From NCBI GenBank assembly GCA_025997715.1, contig BNUY01000163.1:1-5875 (forward strand): a DNA stretch of 5,875 bases, written 5' to 3'. The translations under genes and the position numbers were made by a program. The notes below the pieces were generated by a model that searched no databases, was not told the origin of the DNA, and worked only from the letters and a program-made list of their open reading frames with translations. This DNA is from Spirochaetia bacterium. GTDB lineage: Bacteria > Spirochaetota > Spirochaetia > Treponematales > Breznakiellaceae. Shown piece after piece: positions 1-5,761 of this stretch. How positions within the stretch are numbered: position 1 is the first letter of the stretch; each line of letters starts with the position of its first letter.

Positions 1-743
1 GGCCGGATCTTGCGGGGATGCCCTTCTTTGATGAGCCCCTGGCAGGTTTTGCTGCGGCGGATGATCCCTACTTCGCGGAGCTGAAAAAGCCCGGGGTTAT
101 CGGGGAGCATTTTCTCCTGCCCCGGGACTGGCTGCGGGAAGCCAAAACGGTGGTATCGGTTTTTTTCCCCCACACGAAGCAGGTAAAAACCGCAAACCGC
201 AAAAACAAGGAATGGCCCGCCGATGAATGGCTCCACGCCAGGATTGAGGGCCAGGCATTTATTGCAGGCTTCTGCCGGCATATCACCGCTTTCCTTAAGG
301 ACCAGGGCTTTGACTGCATAGCCCCGGCCCTCGATCCCCGGTTTTCCACCAAAAGCCCCCTCACCGCTGATACGACTCAACAGGATTACTACACGAGCAA
401 CTGGTCCGAGCGCCATGCGGCCCATGTATGCGGCCTGGGAACCTTCGGCCTGTCCCGGGGACTCATCACCGCCCGGGGCGTCTCCGGCCGCTTTGCCAGC
501 TTTATTACCACCGCCTGTTTTGAGCCCACTCCCCGCCCCTACTCCGGAACACAGGATTACTGCACCCGCTGCGGCGCCTGTGCCCTCCGCTGCCCGGCCA
601 AAGCCATTTCCCTTGAGGCAGGAAAGAACCATCCCCCCTGCTCACAGTTCCTGGACCGCACCACAGAAAAGTACCGGCCCCGCTACGGCTGCGGCAAATG
701 CCAAACCGGAGTCCCCTGCGAAAACGGTATACCAAAAAGGTGA
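1..743 (+). CDS. QueG-like double [4Fe-4S] cluster oxidoreductase, 5'-truncated
   Basis: The reading frame is open to the window edge (codons from base 3, reading PDLAG before the ATG at 18). The true start therefore lies probably upstream, and the ATG at 18 is only an internal Met. Numbered from that Met, the visible 241 residues carry a conserved ERHAAHVCGLGTFGLSRGLIT-type stretch at about 131-151, as in the COG1600/epoxyqueuosine reductase family. A ferredoxin motif follows, C182-x2-C185-x2-C188-x3-C192-P, then a second cysteine set, C208, C225, C228 and C234 (GCGKCQTGVPCE). This is the double [4Fe-4S] arrangement of QueG-type proteins. True QueG reduces epoxyqueuosine to queuosine in tRNA using cobalamin and usually has a C-terminal HEAT-repeat region. 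This protein stops right after the second cluster, so it is better called QueG-like, with unknown substrate. It is probably cytoplasmic. It converges on the small membrane gene with 8 bp between the stops and no visible terminator. Confidence 0.85.
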   Translation, partial: PDLAGMPFFDEPLAGFAAADDPYFAELKKPGVIGEHFLLPRDWLREAKTVVSVFFPHTKQVKTANRKNKEWPADEWLHARIEGQAFIAGFCRHITAFLKDQGFDCIAPALDPRFSTKSPLTADTTQQDYYTSNWSERHAAHVCGLGTFGLSRGLITARGVSGRFASFITTACFEPTPRPYSGTQDYCTRCGACALRCPAKAISLEAGKNHPPCSQFLDRTTEKYRPRYGCGKCQTGVPCENGIPKR

Positions 744-751
744 GGCCCCCA

Positions 752-1090
752 TCACATTGAATCACTCTGGGATTTTAGTAGTTTTTCCAATTCCTTATTG
801 TATTCTTCCGCCATTACCGCCCGTCTGTTCGATATATCCTCTTTGGATACGTCGCCGGACATAACATCGAGAATAAGTACAAGCATTTTGCCTGAATAGT
901 CATGGAAAAGATCGTTATGTTTCAGGTCGTTTTTTTCTATCTTGTCCAGGCGGGTGTATATATCCCGGAATATCCAGTTCTTGAATCGTTTACTTAAGCC
1001 CCCGATAAATACCAGGATCACCAGTAGCGAAGTAATGATACCGCTATAGTCCTGGAGGAATACGTTTATAGCCTTAATCGCTTCACCCAT
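752..1090 (-). CDS. Small membrane-anchored protein of unknown function
   Basis: This 112-residue protein is not recognised. Residues about 15-32 (YSGIITSLLVILVFIGG region) form one strong hydrophobic helix, followed at once by a basic patch (K34, R35, K37). This predicts N-terminus out and a cytoplasmic tail. The tail is highly charged: residues 44-65 (YTRLDKIEKNDLKHNDLFHD) look helical or coiled-coil, there is a short hydrophobic stretch at 70-77, and a second charged helix at about 86-108 ends in EEYNKELEKLL. Size and layout resemble small phage- or holin-like accessory proteins with an N-terminal membrane helix and a coiled tail, but this is only a resemblance. A strong promoter ends six bases before the ATG and there is no Shine-Dalgarno, which supports both the reality of the gene and the chosen start. 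No other in-frame start is plausible nearby. It is convergent with the QueG-like gene. Confidence 0.75.
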   Translation of the reverse strand: MGEAIKAINVFLQDYSGIITSLLVILVFIGGLSKRFKNWIFRDIYTRLDKIEKNDLKHNDLFHDYSGKMLVLILDVMSGDVSKEDISNRRAVMAEEYNKELEKLLKSQSDSM

Positions 1091-1096
1091 GCTCTC

Positions 1097-1125
1097 AATA
1101 TACCCCCGGCTCCGGCCCTTGTCAA
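1097..1125 (-). promoter_or_regulatory. Near-consensus sigma-70 promoter of the small membrane gene
   Basis: On the minus strand, TTGACA (1125-1120) is a perfect -35 box. It is followed by exactly 17 bases (1119-1103, GC-rich) and then TATATT (1102-1097), a one-mismatch -10 box. Six bases, GAGAGC, separate the -10 from the ATG at 1090. With the hexamer at -12 to -7, +1 falls on the A of the start codon, so the transcript is predicted to be leaderless. Confidence 0.8.
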
Positions 1126-1258
1126 TCTATCTATCATATCCTATTACATTCAATTAATATCTGTTATACCCCGGAAAAGAAAGAATTTTAACCGCAATGG
1201 CGCCATCAGACCTTCGCCTCCATGGTGAATTTACCTTTTATTACCTCCTAAACCACCA
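1126..1258. other. Intergenic stretch without recognised gene
   Basis: This AT-richer spacer lies between the divided ends of the small membrane gene's promoter and the repeat copy after the lipoprotein gene. It holds a 10-bp perfect palindrome, ATGGCGCCAT, at 1197-1206. A 28-codon plus-strand frame starting there has no ribosome binding site and runs into the repeat, so it was not called. No terminator with a T-tract is seen. Confidence 0.5.
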
Positions 1259-1259
1259 G

Positions 1260-1322
1260 GGGGTCCTATTCTTTTCCTACTGACAGGACCCCCCACTAAT
1301 CTTTCTCTCGGCACAGTCTTTA
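1260..1322 (-). repeat. Dispersed 63-nt repeat, copy 1, at the lipoprotein gene 3' end
   Basis: This copy matches 3091-3154 at all but about four positions (one C inserted or deleted and three substitutions). It contains an inverted repeat, GGGGGTCCT (1259-1267) against AGGACCCCC (1285-1293), with a 17-base loop. Its outer end on the minus strand reads TAAAGACTGTGCCG, and that first TAA is the stop codon of the lipoprotein gene. The left half of the larger palindrome seen with copy 2 is absent here, so this is a solo half-element or a shared 3'-UTR module. It could act as an mRNA 3'-end structure, but no T-tract follows in either direction. Confidence 0.85.
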
Positions 1323-2777
1323 TCGAATATCCCAGCCCCCGTCCGCGCCGTTCTTAGTACTGTCCAGGTCTGTAGCGGCAGTATTTTTCCGCCGCTTGAT
1401 GTCCGTGATCACCGCCTGCCGGAGATCACTGTTCCTACTGACATCAACGCTGTTCCCGTCCTGGGTGGTGGTGTTCCGCTGTTCCGCCGGAGCGTCAAAG
1501 CCGTAAATAATCCCGCCGGTTTTCTTGAAGCGGGCATTCGCCCCCAGAACGGCCACGCCGCCGCCGCCGAACACCGCGCTGTTGCCGCCGATTTCACCGC
1601 CTGACATCGTAAAGGTACTGCCTTGATTGGCGTTCACCCCGCCCCCTGAATTGTTCGCGGTGTTCCCGGTAATAGCGCCGCCGGATAGTTCAAAGCTGCC
1701 CTGGATGACAAACACCCCGCCGCCGGTACCGTTCTCCTTGAACGCACCTTCGGACGCGGTCGCGGAAATGGCGGTATTGTTGGCGATAAGCCCATTCTGC
1801 ATGACAAACGTACCTTCGAATACGGAAACCCCGCCGCCCGCAGTGAGCGCCGTGTTATCCCGGATGTCCCCACCCGTAAGGGTGAAATTGCCGCCGGTCT
1901 TTACACTCACCCCGCCGCCATTGGAAGGTGAACTATTCCTGCTGATACTGCCGCCCTGCATGACCGCGTTCCCGATGATGTGGAGCCCGCCGCCGTCCTC
2001 CGCCTGGTTCCCGGTAATTTCGCCGCCGACAAAGGTAAGGGCGGCCCCGGTGTATACGCTGACGCCGCCGCCCTGGACGGCCGCAGTATTGCTGTCAACC
2101 GTACCGGCAGTAATCGTAAGGGTACTTCCCGCAGCCAGGATACCGCCGCCATCGGTAGCGGAACTGTTCTCCCGCACCTCGCCGCCATCAAGGGTAAAGC
2201 TGCTGCCCGTTCCGATAACCACCACCCCGCCGCCAACCTGCGCCCGGTTGCTTTTGATCACCGCACCCTTCCCGGCAATAAGGGTAGCGCCGTTAGTAGT
2301 GCTGGCGGCAACAAGTATGCCGCCGCCGCCGCCTTTGGCAATGTCCGGGTCCGTAATGGCGCCGCCTGAGACCTCTATGTTTTCCAGGCGGATATAGGCG
2401 TTACCGACGATTTCAATAACCCGCTTCCCCGCATCAAGGGCGGAAAGCGCCGCCGCCGCATCCCCGCCTTTAATGGTAATCACCGCGACCCCGGTGGTCC
2501 GGGCAGCAAACACACTGCTCCCCTCACCGACGCCTTCGCTTGCCGCATTCAGAACGCCAAGGACGGTAATGATTTTATACGCCCCCTCCCCCTTAGCCGT
2601 ATCAAGGGCCTTCTTCAGGGTTTTAAAGGGCGTCTTCGCCGTTAAGCCGTTGTTGGCGTCATTCCCCGATGCAGAAACATAGTAGGTATCCGTCGTGATT
2701 ACTTCCGGCGCAGTTTTACAGCCGAAACACACTAATACTGCGATCATAACGAACACCGCCAATTCAACCTTTTTCAT
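1320..2777 (-). CDS. Predicted surface lipoprotein with right-handed beta-helix repeats
   Basis: The 485-residue product starts MKKVELAV and has a hydrophobic signal segment (4-19) ending VCFGC. C20 is the likely lipidated cysteine, with a relaxed spirochaete-type lipobox. Residues 32-60 (YYVSASGNDANNGLTAKTPF...) match the opening strand of DUF1565/pectate-lyase-like beta-helix proteins. From about 149 to 425 come roughly ten coils beginning GGG and carrying GGxIxxN motifs, like Chlamydia Pmp-type or spirochaete beta-helix proteins. The C-terminal part (TGGIIYGFDA, then KRRKNTAATDLDSTKNGADGGWDIR) is non-repetitive and resembles the closing segment of Treponema beta-helix lipoproteins, so the protein looks complete. 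Expected location is a membrane surface; adhesion or carbohydrate contact is possible, but no catalytic residues can be assigned. TAGGAGG lies six bases before the ATG. The stop codon coincides with the end of the dispersed repeat. The upstream region contains a large palindrome. Confidence 0.85.
   Translation of the reverse strand: MKKVELAVFVMIAVLVCFGCKTAPEVITTDTYYVSASGNDANNGLTAKTPFKTLKKALDTAKGEGAYKIITVLGVLNAASEGVGEGSSVFAARTTGVAVITIKGGDAAAALSALDAGKRVIEIVGNAYIRLENIEVSGGAITDPDIAKGGGGGILVAASTTNGATLIAGKGAVIKSNRAQVGGGVVVIGTGSSFTLDGGEVRENSSATDGGGILAAGSTLTITAGTVDSNTAAVQGGGVSVYTGAALTFVGGEITGNQAEDGGGLHIIGNAVMQGGSISRNSSPSNGGGVSVKTGGNFTLTGGDIRDNTALTAGGGVSVFEGTFVMQNGLIANNTAISATASEGAFKENGTGGGVFVIQGSFELSGGAITGNTANNSGGGVNANQGSTFTMSGGEIGGNSAVFGGGGVAVLGANARFKKTGGIIYGFDAPAEQRNTTTQDGNSVDVSRNSDLRQAVITDIKRRKNTAATDLDSTKNGADGGWDIR
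1503..2333 (-). repeat. Intragenic beta-helix coil repeats (about ten units)
   Basis: GGG-initiated units start at protein residues 149, 182, 210, 236, 262, 287, 314, 352, 378 and 404, so most are 25-28 residues (75-84 bp) long. Unit 7 is longer (38 residues) because of an insertion rich in A, S, E and G (about 336-351). Each usual unit reads GGGVxV-x(2-3)-G-xFTLxGGxIxxNxA. The units are diverged at DNA level apart from the GGCGGCGGG-type codons, so this is an old repeat expansion rather than a recent tandem duplication. Confidence 0.85.
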
Positions 2778-2783
2778 ATTGTT

Positions 2784-2790
2784 CCTCCTA
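2784..2790 (-). promoter_or_regulatory. Strong ribosome binding site of the lipoprotein gene
   Basis: TAGGAGG on the minus strand, followed by AACAAT and the ATG at 2777, is an ideal Shine-Dalgarno at six-base spacing and fixes the start. No clear -35/-10 pair is visible upstream; TATAGA or CATATT near 2790-2803 are only weak -10 candidates. Confidence 0.85.
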
Positions 2791-2811
2791 ATATGATCTA
2801 TATGACAAAGC

Positions 2812-2969
2812 CGGGAAGAAAGGGGTATGACGGGCGCTCATGCTGTTGGAGGAACCTGCTCCGGGAGCCCGGCCCCAGGGGGCCCGAATAGGTCTCCCTA
2901 CCGACCCTTGCGCAAGCAAGTTCTTGAGACATCCAAATGCATTCGACCCATCACACCCCTTTCTTCCCG
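2812..2969. repeat. Imperfect palindrome A with 15-bp perfect terminal inverted repeats
   Basis: CGGGAAGAAAGGGGT at 2812-2826 is the exact reverse complement of 2955-2969. The similarity continues inward for about 25 more bases with mismatches (TGAcGGG against TGAtGGG, then ATGC and TTGGA in both arms). The interior carries further palindromes: CCGGGAGCCCGG near 2861-2872, GGCCCCAGGGGGCC near 2871-2884 and CTTGCGCAAG near 2908-2917. No coding capacity or transposase is seen. It could be a MITE-like or REP-like element. It sits 34 bases upstream of the lipoprotein start, so it overlaps the likely promoter or leader. No target duplication is evident at its ends. Confidence 0.75.
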
Positions 2970-3024
2970 CTGCGCCTGCACTATATCACCGAACAGTGTT
3001 CCCACCATCCCCCATCCCAGCAGA

Positions 3025-3153
3025 AAAGACTATGCCGTCCACCAAGAGTATTAGGGGTGGCGGTAGGAAAAGAATGGGGGGACCCTCCGTGGGGTCCTAT
3101 TCTTTTCCTACTGACAGGACCCCCCCAGTAATCTTTCTCACGGCATAGTCTTT
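3025..3153. repeat. Imperfect palindrome B (MITE-like), with 14-bp perfect terminal inverted repeats
   Basis: The outer arms AAAGACTATGCCGT (3025-3038) and ACGGCATAGTCTTT (3140-3153) are perfect reverse complements. A second perfect 13-bp pair lies inside: GTAGGAAAAGAAT (3063-3075) and ATTCTTTTCCTAC (3099-3111). Next inward are GGACCC (3080-3085) and GGGTCC (3092-3097) around a six-base loop. The segments between these blocks are only loosely alike. Its right half is copy 2 of the dispersed repeat. There is no T-tract, so a simple intrinsic terminator for thrA is not supported, although the hairpin lies where one would be expected. Confidence 0.8.
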
Positions 3154-3154
3154 A
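3091..3154 (-). repeat. Dispersed 64-nt repeat, copy 2, just after the thrA stop
   Basis: This is the second copy of the sequence at 1260-1322, in the same orientation and at the same place relative to a minus-strand gene: TAAAGACTATGCCG begins four bases after the thrA TAA. It keeps the GGGGTCCT (3091-3098) / AGGACCCC (3116-3123) stem of copy 1. That stem shares bases with the 3080-3097 hairpin of palindrome B, so the two foldings exclude each other. Confidence 0.85.
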
Positions 3155-3158
3155 CCCC

Positions 3159-5645
3159 TTACACCAAAGTCCTTGCGGTCCGCACAATATCTGCGAACAC
3201 CCCCCCCGCAGTAACCTGCGCCCCTGCCCCCGGGCCCTTTATCACCAGGGGAAGTTTGATGTAGCGGTCGGTGGTGATCACCACCATGTTATCCGAATCC
3301 ACCAGGGAACGGAAGGGACTGTCCGGGGATTCGGCGCGGAGGGAAAGCCGGGCGGAACCTGCCTCAATGACCGCTACGTAGCGCAGGGACTTGCCCTCCG
3401 CAGCTGCCGCACGGCGACGGCGCTCAAAATCGTCGTCAGCCTTTGCCAGCTCCGTGAAGAAAGCTTCCACCCCGTCGGCTTTGAAACAGGAGGGGGGCAG
3501 CAGGGGTTCTATGCTCACGGCGTTAAACTCCAGGGACATCCCGCACTCACGGGCCAGAATCAGAACCTTGCGGGCGGCGTCCATGGCGTTCAGGTCGTCA
3601 CGGGGGTCAGGCTCGGTGTAGCCCTTGGCCTTGGCGTCACGGACCAGGGCGGAAAATGGTTTGCTGCCATCGTAGTTATTGAAGATAAAGCTTAGGGTGC
3701 CCGAAAGGACCGCCTCTATGCGCCGGACCTTGTCGCCGGATAGGGCCAGGTCCCGGAGGCTTGATATGATGGGGAGGCCCGCGCCTACCGTGGTTTCGTA
3801 GAGGTAGGGGACGCCGCGGTTTTTGGAAAGGGTCCGCAGGGTTTTGTAGTACGTAAGGGGCCCCGAATTGGCGCGCTTGTTGGGGGTGACGATGGGGATG
3901 TTCGCCTGCAGCAGTTCGGCGTACAGGGCGGCAACCTGTTCGCTGGCGGTACAGTCGCAGAAAGCCATGTTGGGCATGTTGAAGGTTTTCATCCGGTTGA
4001 TGAATTCCGGCAAGTTCACGGGCAGTACCTCCGTGCCGGGAGATGCGGTCGCCGGGTCTCCGCCGGTGAGTAATGCCCTCACCTTTTTGGGGACCAGCCC
4101 CTTGGGGTTGAACAGCATCCGCTTGGAGTTGGCGATACCCACCAGGTTGATCCGTATCAGGTATTCATCCGCCAGAATTTCATGGTGGTTGACTATCTGT
4201 TCCAGCAGGGTGCCGCCGATAAGGCCGATGCCCAGGAGAAAGAGGTTCACTGAACGGACCTCCGCCCGGAAGAAAGCTTCGTGGACGGCGCTCAGGGCCT
4301 TGGTCACATCCTGGGCGCTGATCACGGCGGAGATGTTTATTTCCGATGAGCCCTGGGCGATGGCCACCACGTTTACCCCGGTACGGCCCAGGGCATGGAA
4401 GACCTTGCCGGAAACCCCCGGGGTATGCCGCATGTTGTCCCCCACCACGGCGATGATCGCCAGGCCATCCTCCACCAGAGGGGGCTCAATGGCGGCGGCG
4501 GCTATTTCCCGGTCAAACTCCTCCCGTATCGAAGCGGCGGCGGCCTGCCCGTCCTGGGGAGCCACGGCGAAACAGATGGAATATTCGCTGGAGGCTTGGC
4601 TGATGAGGATGACGCTGATCCCCCGGCGGGCCAGCGCCCCGAAGAGCCGAGAGGAGAAGCCGGCCACCCCCACCATGCCGGAGCCCTGGACCCGAACCAG
4701 GGTAACCTTCGGCAGCGCGCTTAAGCCGCGGATGGGAAAGTCACCGGGAGTTGCCTTGTCGCTGATCAAGGTTCCGCGCCCTTCGGGGTTAAAGGTGTTC
4801 TTTATCAGGATGGGGATACCCTTTTCCAGGGCGGGACGTACCGTGGGGGGATGGAGGACCTTTGCGCCGAAGTGGGAAAGTTCCATTGCTTCATGGTAGG
4901 AAAGGGAGCCTATCCGGAAAGCGTTCTTGACCAGCTTGGGGTCCGCCGTGAGGATGCCGTCCACGTCGGTCCATATTTCCACGGTCTTTGCCCCGATGGC
5001 CGCGCCGAAGATGGCGGCGCTGAAATCCGAGCCGCCGCGGCCCAGGGTGGTGGTATGGCCCTCGGCGTCGGAGGCGATAAAGCCGGTGGCGATTTGGAGG
5101 GCGGGGCGCTTCTTCAGGTAAGAGCGGATGCGGGTATAGGTTTCCCCGGCCCGGTATTGGGCGGCGCCGTAGCTGCTATCGGTGAGGATGAGGGGGCGGG
5201 CGTCCAGGTATTCCGCGCTTATGCCCTTGGATCTGATGATCCGGGCAAGGAGTTCTGCGGAAAGCCGCTCCCCAAAGCTCATCACATAGTCCAGGGTGCG
5301 GGGGGATAGTTCCCGAAGTATGCCTACCCCATCCAGGGCGCGGTTCAGTTTGGCAAACACCGCCTTTATAGCCGCATCCGCCGCCTGCCGCGCTTCCCCG
5401 GTAAGAAAGGCATGGCTAATCTTGCGGTGCCGGTCTTCCATCGCCTTAACGGAAGCGTTGTAAGCGCTTTCCCCGGCAACCGCGGCATTGGCAGCGCCGA
5501 TAAGCCCATCGGTTATCCCCGACAAGGCGGATACCACCACCACCCGGACCTTGAGCGCATGTTCTGAGTCCCCCAGGATGGCCGTCAGTTTCTCAATCGC
5601 ATCAGGAGACCCTACGGAGGTGCCTCCAAACTTCAATACCAGCAT
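3159..5645 (-). CDS. thrA: Bifunctional aspartokinase / homoserine dehydrogenase I
   Basis: The 828-residue cytoplasmic enzyme (Escherichia coli ThrA is 820) catalyses phosphorylation of aspartate and NAD(P)H reduction of aspartate semialdehyde to homoserine, on the way to threonine and methionine. The aspartokinase part (about 1-292) shows KFGGTSVG at 5-12, SFGERLSAELLA at 123-134, GRGGSDFSA at 202-210 and WTDVDGILTADP at 225-236. Two ACT domains follow (about 312-460). Their SQASSE (Q350) and AQGSSE (Q431) motifs are spaced 81 residues apart, like the threonine-sensing glutamines of the plant enzyme, so threonine feedback is likely. The dehydrogenase begins with a GIGLIGG nucleotide loop (472-478), then DCTASE (564-569), TPNKRAN (587-593), YETTVGAGLP (616-625) and DDLNAMDAARK (683-693). 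D689 and K693 fit the catalytic Asp/Lys pair of yeast homoserine dehydrogenase. The ATG at 5645 directly precedes LVLKFGGTS, so a later start is impossible. AGGAG lies 14 bases upstream, rather far. No thrB or thrC adjoins it. Confidence 0.97.
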   Translation of the reverse strand: MLVLKFGGTSVGSPDAIEKLTAILGDSEHALKVRVVVVSALSGITDGLIGAANAAVAGESAYNASVKAMEDRHRKISHAFLTGEARQAADAAIKAVFAKLNRALDGVGILRELSPRTLDYVMSFGERLSAELLARIIRSKGISAEYLDARPLILTDSSYGAAQYRAGETYTRIRSYLKKRPALQIATGFIASDAEGHTTTLGRGGSDFSAAIFGAAIGAKTVEIWTDVDGILTADPKLVKNAFRIGSLSYHEAMELSHFGAKVLHPPTVRPALEKGIPILIKNTFNPEGRGTLISDKATPGDFPIRGLSALPKVTLVRVQGSGMVGVAGFSSRLFGALARRGISVILISQASSEYSICFAVAPQDGQAAAASIREEFDREIAAAAIEPPLVEDGLAIIAVVGDNMRHTPGVSGKVFHALGRTGVNVVAIAQGSSEINISAVISAQDVTKALSAVHEAFFRAEVRSVNLFLLGIGLIGGTLLEQIVNHHEILADEYLIRINLVGIANSKRMLFNPKGLVPKKVRALLTGGDPATASPGTEVLPVNLPEFINRMKTFNMPNMAFCDCTASEQVAALYAELLQANIPIVTPNKRANSGPLTYYKTLRTLSKNRGVPYLYETTVGAGLPIISSLRDLALSGDKVRRIEAVLSGTLSFIFNNYDGSKPFSALVRDAKAKGYTEPDPRDDLNAMDAARKVLILARECGMSLEFNAVSIEPLLPPSCFKADGVEAFFTELAKADDDFERRRRAAAAEGKSLRYVAVIEAGSARLSLRAESPDSPFRSLVDSDNMVVITTDRYIKLPLVIKGPGAGAQVTAGGVFADIVRTARTLV

Positions 5646-5659
5646 GGTAAAAGGTAATA

Positions 5660-5664
5660 CTCCT
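5660..5664 (-). promoter_or_regulatory. Distant Shine-Dalgarno of thrA
   Basis: AGGAG (within AAAAGGAG) on the minus strand lies 14 bases before the thrA ATG, longer than the usual 5-9. No closer purine-rich site and no in-frame alternative ATG, GTG or TTG exists between it and the ATG, so the start stands but translation may be weak or structure-dependent. Confidence 0.6.
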
Positions 5665-5668
5665 TTTC

Positions 5669-5702
5669 GCGGTATATTTCAAGCCATCCGAATGGATACC
5701 GC
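5669..5702 (-). promoter_or_regulatory. Possible hairpin in the thrA leader, or operator
   Basis: On the minus strand GCGGTAT (5702-5696) pairs with ATACCGC (5675-5669). Directly inside, CCAT (5695-5692) pairs with ATGG (5687-5684) around a four-base loop. Together they form an 11-bp stem with an eight-base bulge on one side. It ends four bases before the ribosome binding site, a position suited to an operator or to translational control. No leader peptide rich in Thr/Ile codons is visible, so classical thr attenuation is not supported. Confidence 0.4.
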
Positions 5703-5730
5703 ATTTACCAGGAATTCCAAATTAGGAAAA

Positions 5731-5760
5731 ACCACCGACCACACGGACCCTCACCGACAG
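5731..5760. repeat. Short degenerate CACCGAC/CACGGAC repeat
   Basis: The plus strand holds three related heptamers in 30 bases (CACCGAC, CACGGAC, CACCGAC, with short spacers), right after the stop codon of the GxxExxY gene. It is low-complexity, and no function can be assigned from the sequence. Confidence 0.45.
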
Positions 5761-5761
5761 A

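Larger units (their letters stand above)
2778..3158. other. 381-bp non-coding region with two palindromic elements
   Basis: This gap between thrA and the lipoprotein gene holds the lipoprotein leader (2778-2811), palindrome A (2812-2969), an unstructured spacer (2970-3024) and palindrome B (3025-3153), ending four bases from the thrA stop. Short open frames on the plus strand here (for example 2827-3054 and 2840-3148) have no ribosome binding site, overlap the palindromes and give low-complexity, proline-rich products, so they are not called. No promoter is convincing. Confidence 0.7.

Noticed and set aside
415..864. A 149-codon plus-strand frame overlapping the QueG-like gene
   Set aside because: It is a proline/alanine-rich out-of-frame reading of the iron-sulfur gene that runs into the convergent gene.
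1197..1283. A 28-codon plus-strand frame beginning at ATGGCGCCA
   Set aside because: It has no ribosome binding site, and its end lies inside the dispersed repeat, so coding is not supported.
1259..1293. GGGGGTCCT/AGGACCCCC hairpin as an intrinsic terminator of the lipoprotein gene
   Set aside because: The position fits, but no run of T follows the stem on the minus strand, so it is reported only as part of the repeat.
1627..2397. A 256-codon open frame on the plus strand opposite the lipoprotein gene
   Set aside because: It is proline-rich and periodic because it is the complement of GGCGGCGGG repeat codons; it has no ribosome binding site and the opposite strand encodes a clear protein.
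2827..3148. Several overlapping short plus-strand frames between thrA and the lipoprotein gene
   Set aside because: They span the two palindromes, lack ribosome binding sites, and their low-complexity products match no family.
3868..4899. A 343-codon open frame opposite thrA
   Set aside because: It is an antisense shadow of a strongly conserved enzyme gene in GC-rich DNA; the product has no recognisable motif and a biased R/S/A composition.
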